From: Gammaproteobacteria bacterium
GTDB lineage: Bacteria > Pseudomonadota > Gammaproteobacteria > HK1
Reading direction: 5' to 3'
NCBI GenBank assembly: GCA_021773645.1
Contig: JAJFJU010000015.1
Location: 248,001 to 312,000, forward strand
DNA length: 64,000 bases
Position numbers and translations under genes: made by a program. The notes under the pieces are model-generated. The model saw nothing but the letters and a program-made list of their open reading frames with translations, had not been told where the DNA came from and made no database searches. Positions 62,037 to 64,000 of the stretch are shown piece by piece (the stretch's first letter is position 1; every line of letters starts with the position of its first letter).

Positions 62037-63479
62037 TTATCGATTGTTCTGATTTATGGTCAGACCCTGCAACGCAGTGAGTTGCTGATTTAGAAAGGTC
62101 GTGGTGCTCTGCAATTGATTGACCAGAGCATCCATAGCATTAAATTGTGCGAGCAGCCGGGTCTCCCGGCGTAGCAGGCGCTGATCCAGCACTTCCCGCT
62201 GGCGGGTAATCTCATCGATTCGGCTGCTGAGCCCGGTATTGCGGCTTTCGAGCGCACCGTCAAACTTCAAAAAACCGTCCAGAATGGAGTCCAACCTGGT
62301 GGCAATACCATTGGTGCTGGCAAAAAGATCGCCCACCGCATCAAAGTCCGTGTCCAGCGCGGTATTGAGTACGCTGCTATCAAGCGATAGAGAACCATCC
62401 GCCTGCGTAGTGATGCCAATTTCTACTAGGCTGTTGAAGGCCGAATTAACGCCGCTCACTTCAGAGCCCAGCTCCCTTTGTATCTGGCTGCTGATTCCAC
62501 GCAAGGTGGCATCACCCAGGAGAATGCCGCGGGCACCGGTATCTGCATCGAATACGGATAAATCATTAATGGTTGAGCGCAAGCTGTTGTAACTGGAGAC
62601 AAACCCCTGAACCGCACTGCTAACTGCCGCCTTATCGAGGCTGACACTTAACTCCGTTGTCTCTCCGGGAGCCAAGGAGGCCTTGACCAAATTAATAGTC
62701 ACTCCCTCAATGGCATCACCGATACTGTTGGTAGAACGGGTAACGGTCTGGGAATCCACCTTAATCTGGGCATCTACCGCGGCACTGAGTTGGGTTAAAT
62801 TTGTGGTGCCGCTACCGAGTGGCAGGGGATCGTAGACCAGTTGAGACAAGCCGCTGCTATTCGTGTGGTTGCCGTCATCATCCACTACCGTGAGCCGCAA
62901 GCTGTTATCCATGCCTAAACCATTGGCACTGAGCACCAAGCGACTCTCATTACCACCCGATCCATCATCTACGGTGACAATGGTCGCGGAGACGCTGGTA
63001 TTGCCTGAGGCATCGTTAATCGCGCTGCGGATATCCGCCAGAGTGTTGGTGGAAGACGGAATGCTAATACTAAAACTCTCACTTCCCGAGGTGATATTCA
63101 GGGTGCCTGACCCCACCACATCGCTGGAACTGGTAAAACCGGTAGCCGCCAGCTTATGAGCACTGGCCAAATTCACTACCTCTACATCGTATTTCGCCGG
63201 CACTGAGCTACTGGTAGCGCTAACGGTAAAGACATCCGTATCCGCAGATTGGGCGGAGCGGAGCTGAAAATCGCTAACATCCTTAAGACTTGCCAAGGCT
63301 GTATTAAAGCTGGAGAGGGAACTCTTGAGAGAACCATTGGCGGAGATCTGGGCCTGAAAACGCGCCTCTTGGCCGTTCAAACGCAGCAGGGTTGGCTCAG
63401 CCTCAGCATTCAGCAGCTGGCTAACCAGCGCGCTGACATCTATGCCTGATCCGGTCCCCGGTGAACTGATTGTGGCCAT
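62037..63479 (-). CDS. fliD: Flagellar capping protein FliD (HAP2)
   Basis: Filament cap that folds flagellin at the tip. 480 residues from ATG 63479 (MATISSPGTGSGIDVSALVSQLL). Seen: the N-terminal FliD_N helix (LVSQLLNAEAEPTLLRLNGQEARFQAQISANGSLKSSLSSFNTALASL), variable serine/threonine-rich domains (about 90-270), and a C-terminal coiled-coil (GLSSRIDEITRQREVLDQRLLRRETRLLAQFNAMDALVNQLQSTTTFLNQQL). An upstream in-frame extension to 63572 is not supported. Confidence 0.95.
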   Translation of the reverse strand: MATISSPGTGSGIDVSALVSQLLNAEAEPTLLRLNGQEARFQAQISANGSLKSSLSSFNTALASLKDVSDFQLRSAQSADTDVFTVSATSSSVPAKYDVEVVNLASAHKLAATGFTSSSDVVGSGTLNITSGSESFSISIPSSTNTLADIRSAINDASGNTSVSATIVTVDDGSGGNESRLVLSANGLGMDNSLRLTVVDDDGNHTNSSGLSQLVYDPLPLGSGTTNLTQLSAAVDAQIKVDSQTVTRSTNSIGDAIEGVTINLVKASLAPGETTELSVSLDKAAVSSAVQGFVSSYNSLRSTINDLSVFDADTGARGILLGDATLRGISSQIQRELGSEVSGVNSAFNSLVEIGITTQADGSLSLDSSVLNTALDTDFDAVGDLFASTNGIATRLDSILDGFLKFDGALESRNTGLSSRIDEITRQREVLDQRLLRRETRLLAQFNAMDALVNQLQSTTTFLNQQLTALQGLTINQNNR

Positions 63480-63544
63480 ACCCGCCTGTCTCCTCACGAC
63501 GCCAGCAACTTCCGTCGCAGCGCCACCCAATAACTTGCCTAAGT

Positions 63545-63564
63545 ATTCCCCCCTTGCGGGGGGA
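63545..63564. repeat. GC-rich hairpin between flaG and fliD
   Basis: A perfect palindrome-like stem TTCCCCCC-TTGC-GGGGGGAA in the 152-base gap between the flaG stop and fliD start. It lacks a proper U-run in either direction, so it may be a processing or translational signal rather than a terminator. No sigma-54 or sigma-28 promoter is convincing in this gap. Confidence 0.55.
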
Positions 63565-63631
63565 AACAACAAACTTCAGAACAACGACATCCAGGCACTA
63601 ATAACCTCACCGCCTGTTTGTCATGCCGGGC

Positions 63632-64000
63632 CTAAGCCCTGACACCTGCCAATAAACCACCATCCAGATCTTGCAAATGCTCAAGTATTTGCAGCACTTC
63701 ATCCGGCGGAATTTGCCGGACTATCTCTTCAGTTTCCTTATTTATCACCGTAATAATGGTACGTCCCGAATTCTCCGAGACACTGAACTGCAACTCACGA
63801 CGCAGGCTTTGAACCAGGTCATTTAACTGCTCTACAGCTGCCGACAAACTCTGTGTATTCAAAGTTTTCTTTTGCTCGGTAGAGGGCTGTTCAGTGGTGA
63901 CTTGAGATTGCTCACTCGCTGGTCTCGTTTCCAGTACCGCAATCACACTGCCTCCGGCAGCGGAACTATCTATGGTATTGGGTGCTACCAGCCCGGAGCT
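63632..64000 (-). CDS. flaG: FlaG family flagellar protein (5' end cut by window edge)
   Basis: Small cytoplasmic protein that influences filament length. At least 122 codons are visible and the reading frame is open beyond the first in-frame GTG (63946) to base 64000: SSGLVAPNTIDSSAAGGS precedes the GTG-encoded residue, so the true start is outside. Seen: the FlaG domain with SAAVEQLNDLVQSLRRELQFSVSENSGRTIITVINKETEEIVRQIPPDEVLQILEHLQDLDG. First gene of the flaG-fliD-fliS-fliT series; flagellin is expected upstream, outside the window. Confidence 0.93.
   Translation of the reverse strand, partial: SSGLVAPNTIDSSAAGGSVIAVLETRPASEQSQVTTEQPSTEQKKTLNTQSLSAAVEQLNDLVQSLRRELQFSVSENSGRTIITVINKETEEIVRQIPPDEVLQILEHLQDLDGGLLAGVRA

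Noticed and set aside
63504-63518. Possible sigma-54 promoter for fliD (GACG-GAAG-TTGC on the minus strand)
   Set aside because: The -12 TTGC is present but the -24 GG is missing, so it does not meet the minimum for this promoter class.
1-64000. CRISPR arrays, prophages, transposase genes, rRNA genes, toxin-antitoxin or defence islands
   Set aside because: No repeat-spacer pattern, integrase or transposase reading frame, or defence-gene motif was seen. The single short inverted-repeat element near 53.8 kb is the only mobile-like feature.

Overview
The window is a chromosomal segment of a flagellated gammaproteobacterium of moderately high GC content. This is read from the gene order sdhC-D-A-B-sdhE-ygfZ, initiator tRNA-rimP-nusA-infB-rbfA-truB-rpsO-pnp, and flaG-fliD-fliS-fliT-fleQ-fleS-fleR-fliE to fliR-flhB-flhA-flhF-fleN-fliA-cheYZAB-motCD-parA-cheW. 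The motility layout is that of polar flagellates such as Pseudomonas and Vibrio. The species cannot be named from the sequence. I see no phage, plasmid, CRISPR, defence or biosynthetic island; nearly everything is core genome.

Layout. 1-4.7 kb (minus): lolC/E fragment, tsaB, a YoaA/DinG helicase, a hypothetical protein and a YgfX-like membrane protein. 4.8-9.7 kb (plus): succinate dehydrogenase operon, headed by a 56-codon SDHAF4/DUF1674 assembly-factor gene and closed by sdhE and ygfZ. 9.8-11.6 kb (minus): two tandem OmpA-type lipoproteins with thrombospondin type-3 repeats. 11.8-15.1 kb (plus): DUF4126 protein, Sua5/TsaC, purE, purK. 15.2-24 kb (minus): pnp, rpsO, truB, rbfA, infB, nusA, rimP and an initiator tRNA-Met. 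24-31 kb: divergent amrS/amrA, a pentapeptide-repeat membrane protein, a FliK-like/FlhB-like pair, a TPR lipoprotein and PBP1b. 31.1-64 kb (minus): an almost unbroken chemotaxis and flagellar regulon of more than 30 genes.

How the genes work together. FleQ (sigma-54 master regulator) and FleS/FleR (two-component system) head the flagellar block. Sigma-54 (-24/-12) promoters are readable upstream of fleSR, fliK and fliL. FliE-FliR with FlhA/FlhB build the basal body and export gate; FliH/I/J power export; FliG/M/N form the switch; FliK sets hook length. FlhF and FleN control flagellar placement and number. FliA (sigma-28) runs late genes. CheA/B/W/Y/Z and MotC/MotD steer and drive rotation. 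FlaG/FliD/FliS/FliT serve the filament end; flagellin itself would lie beyond the right edge.

The most useful new points are small things: the SDHAF4-like ORF before sdhC, a 56-codon ORF between cheW and the DUF2802 gene, a 161-bp element with near-perfect terminal inverted repeats wedged between fliG and fliH, amplified peptide motifs in FliN and CheA, a candidate attenuator in front of rimP-nusA-infB, and the sigma-54 promoters. I found no dramatic undescribed system.
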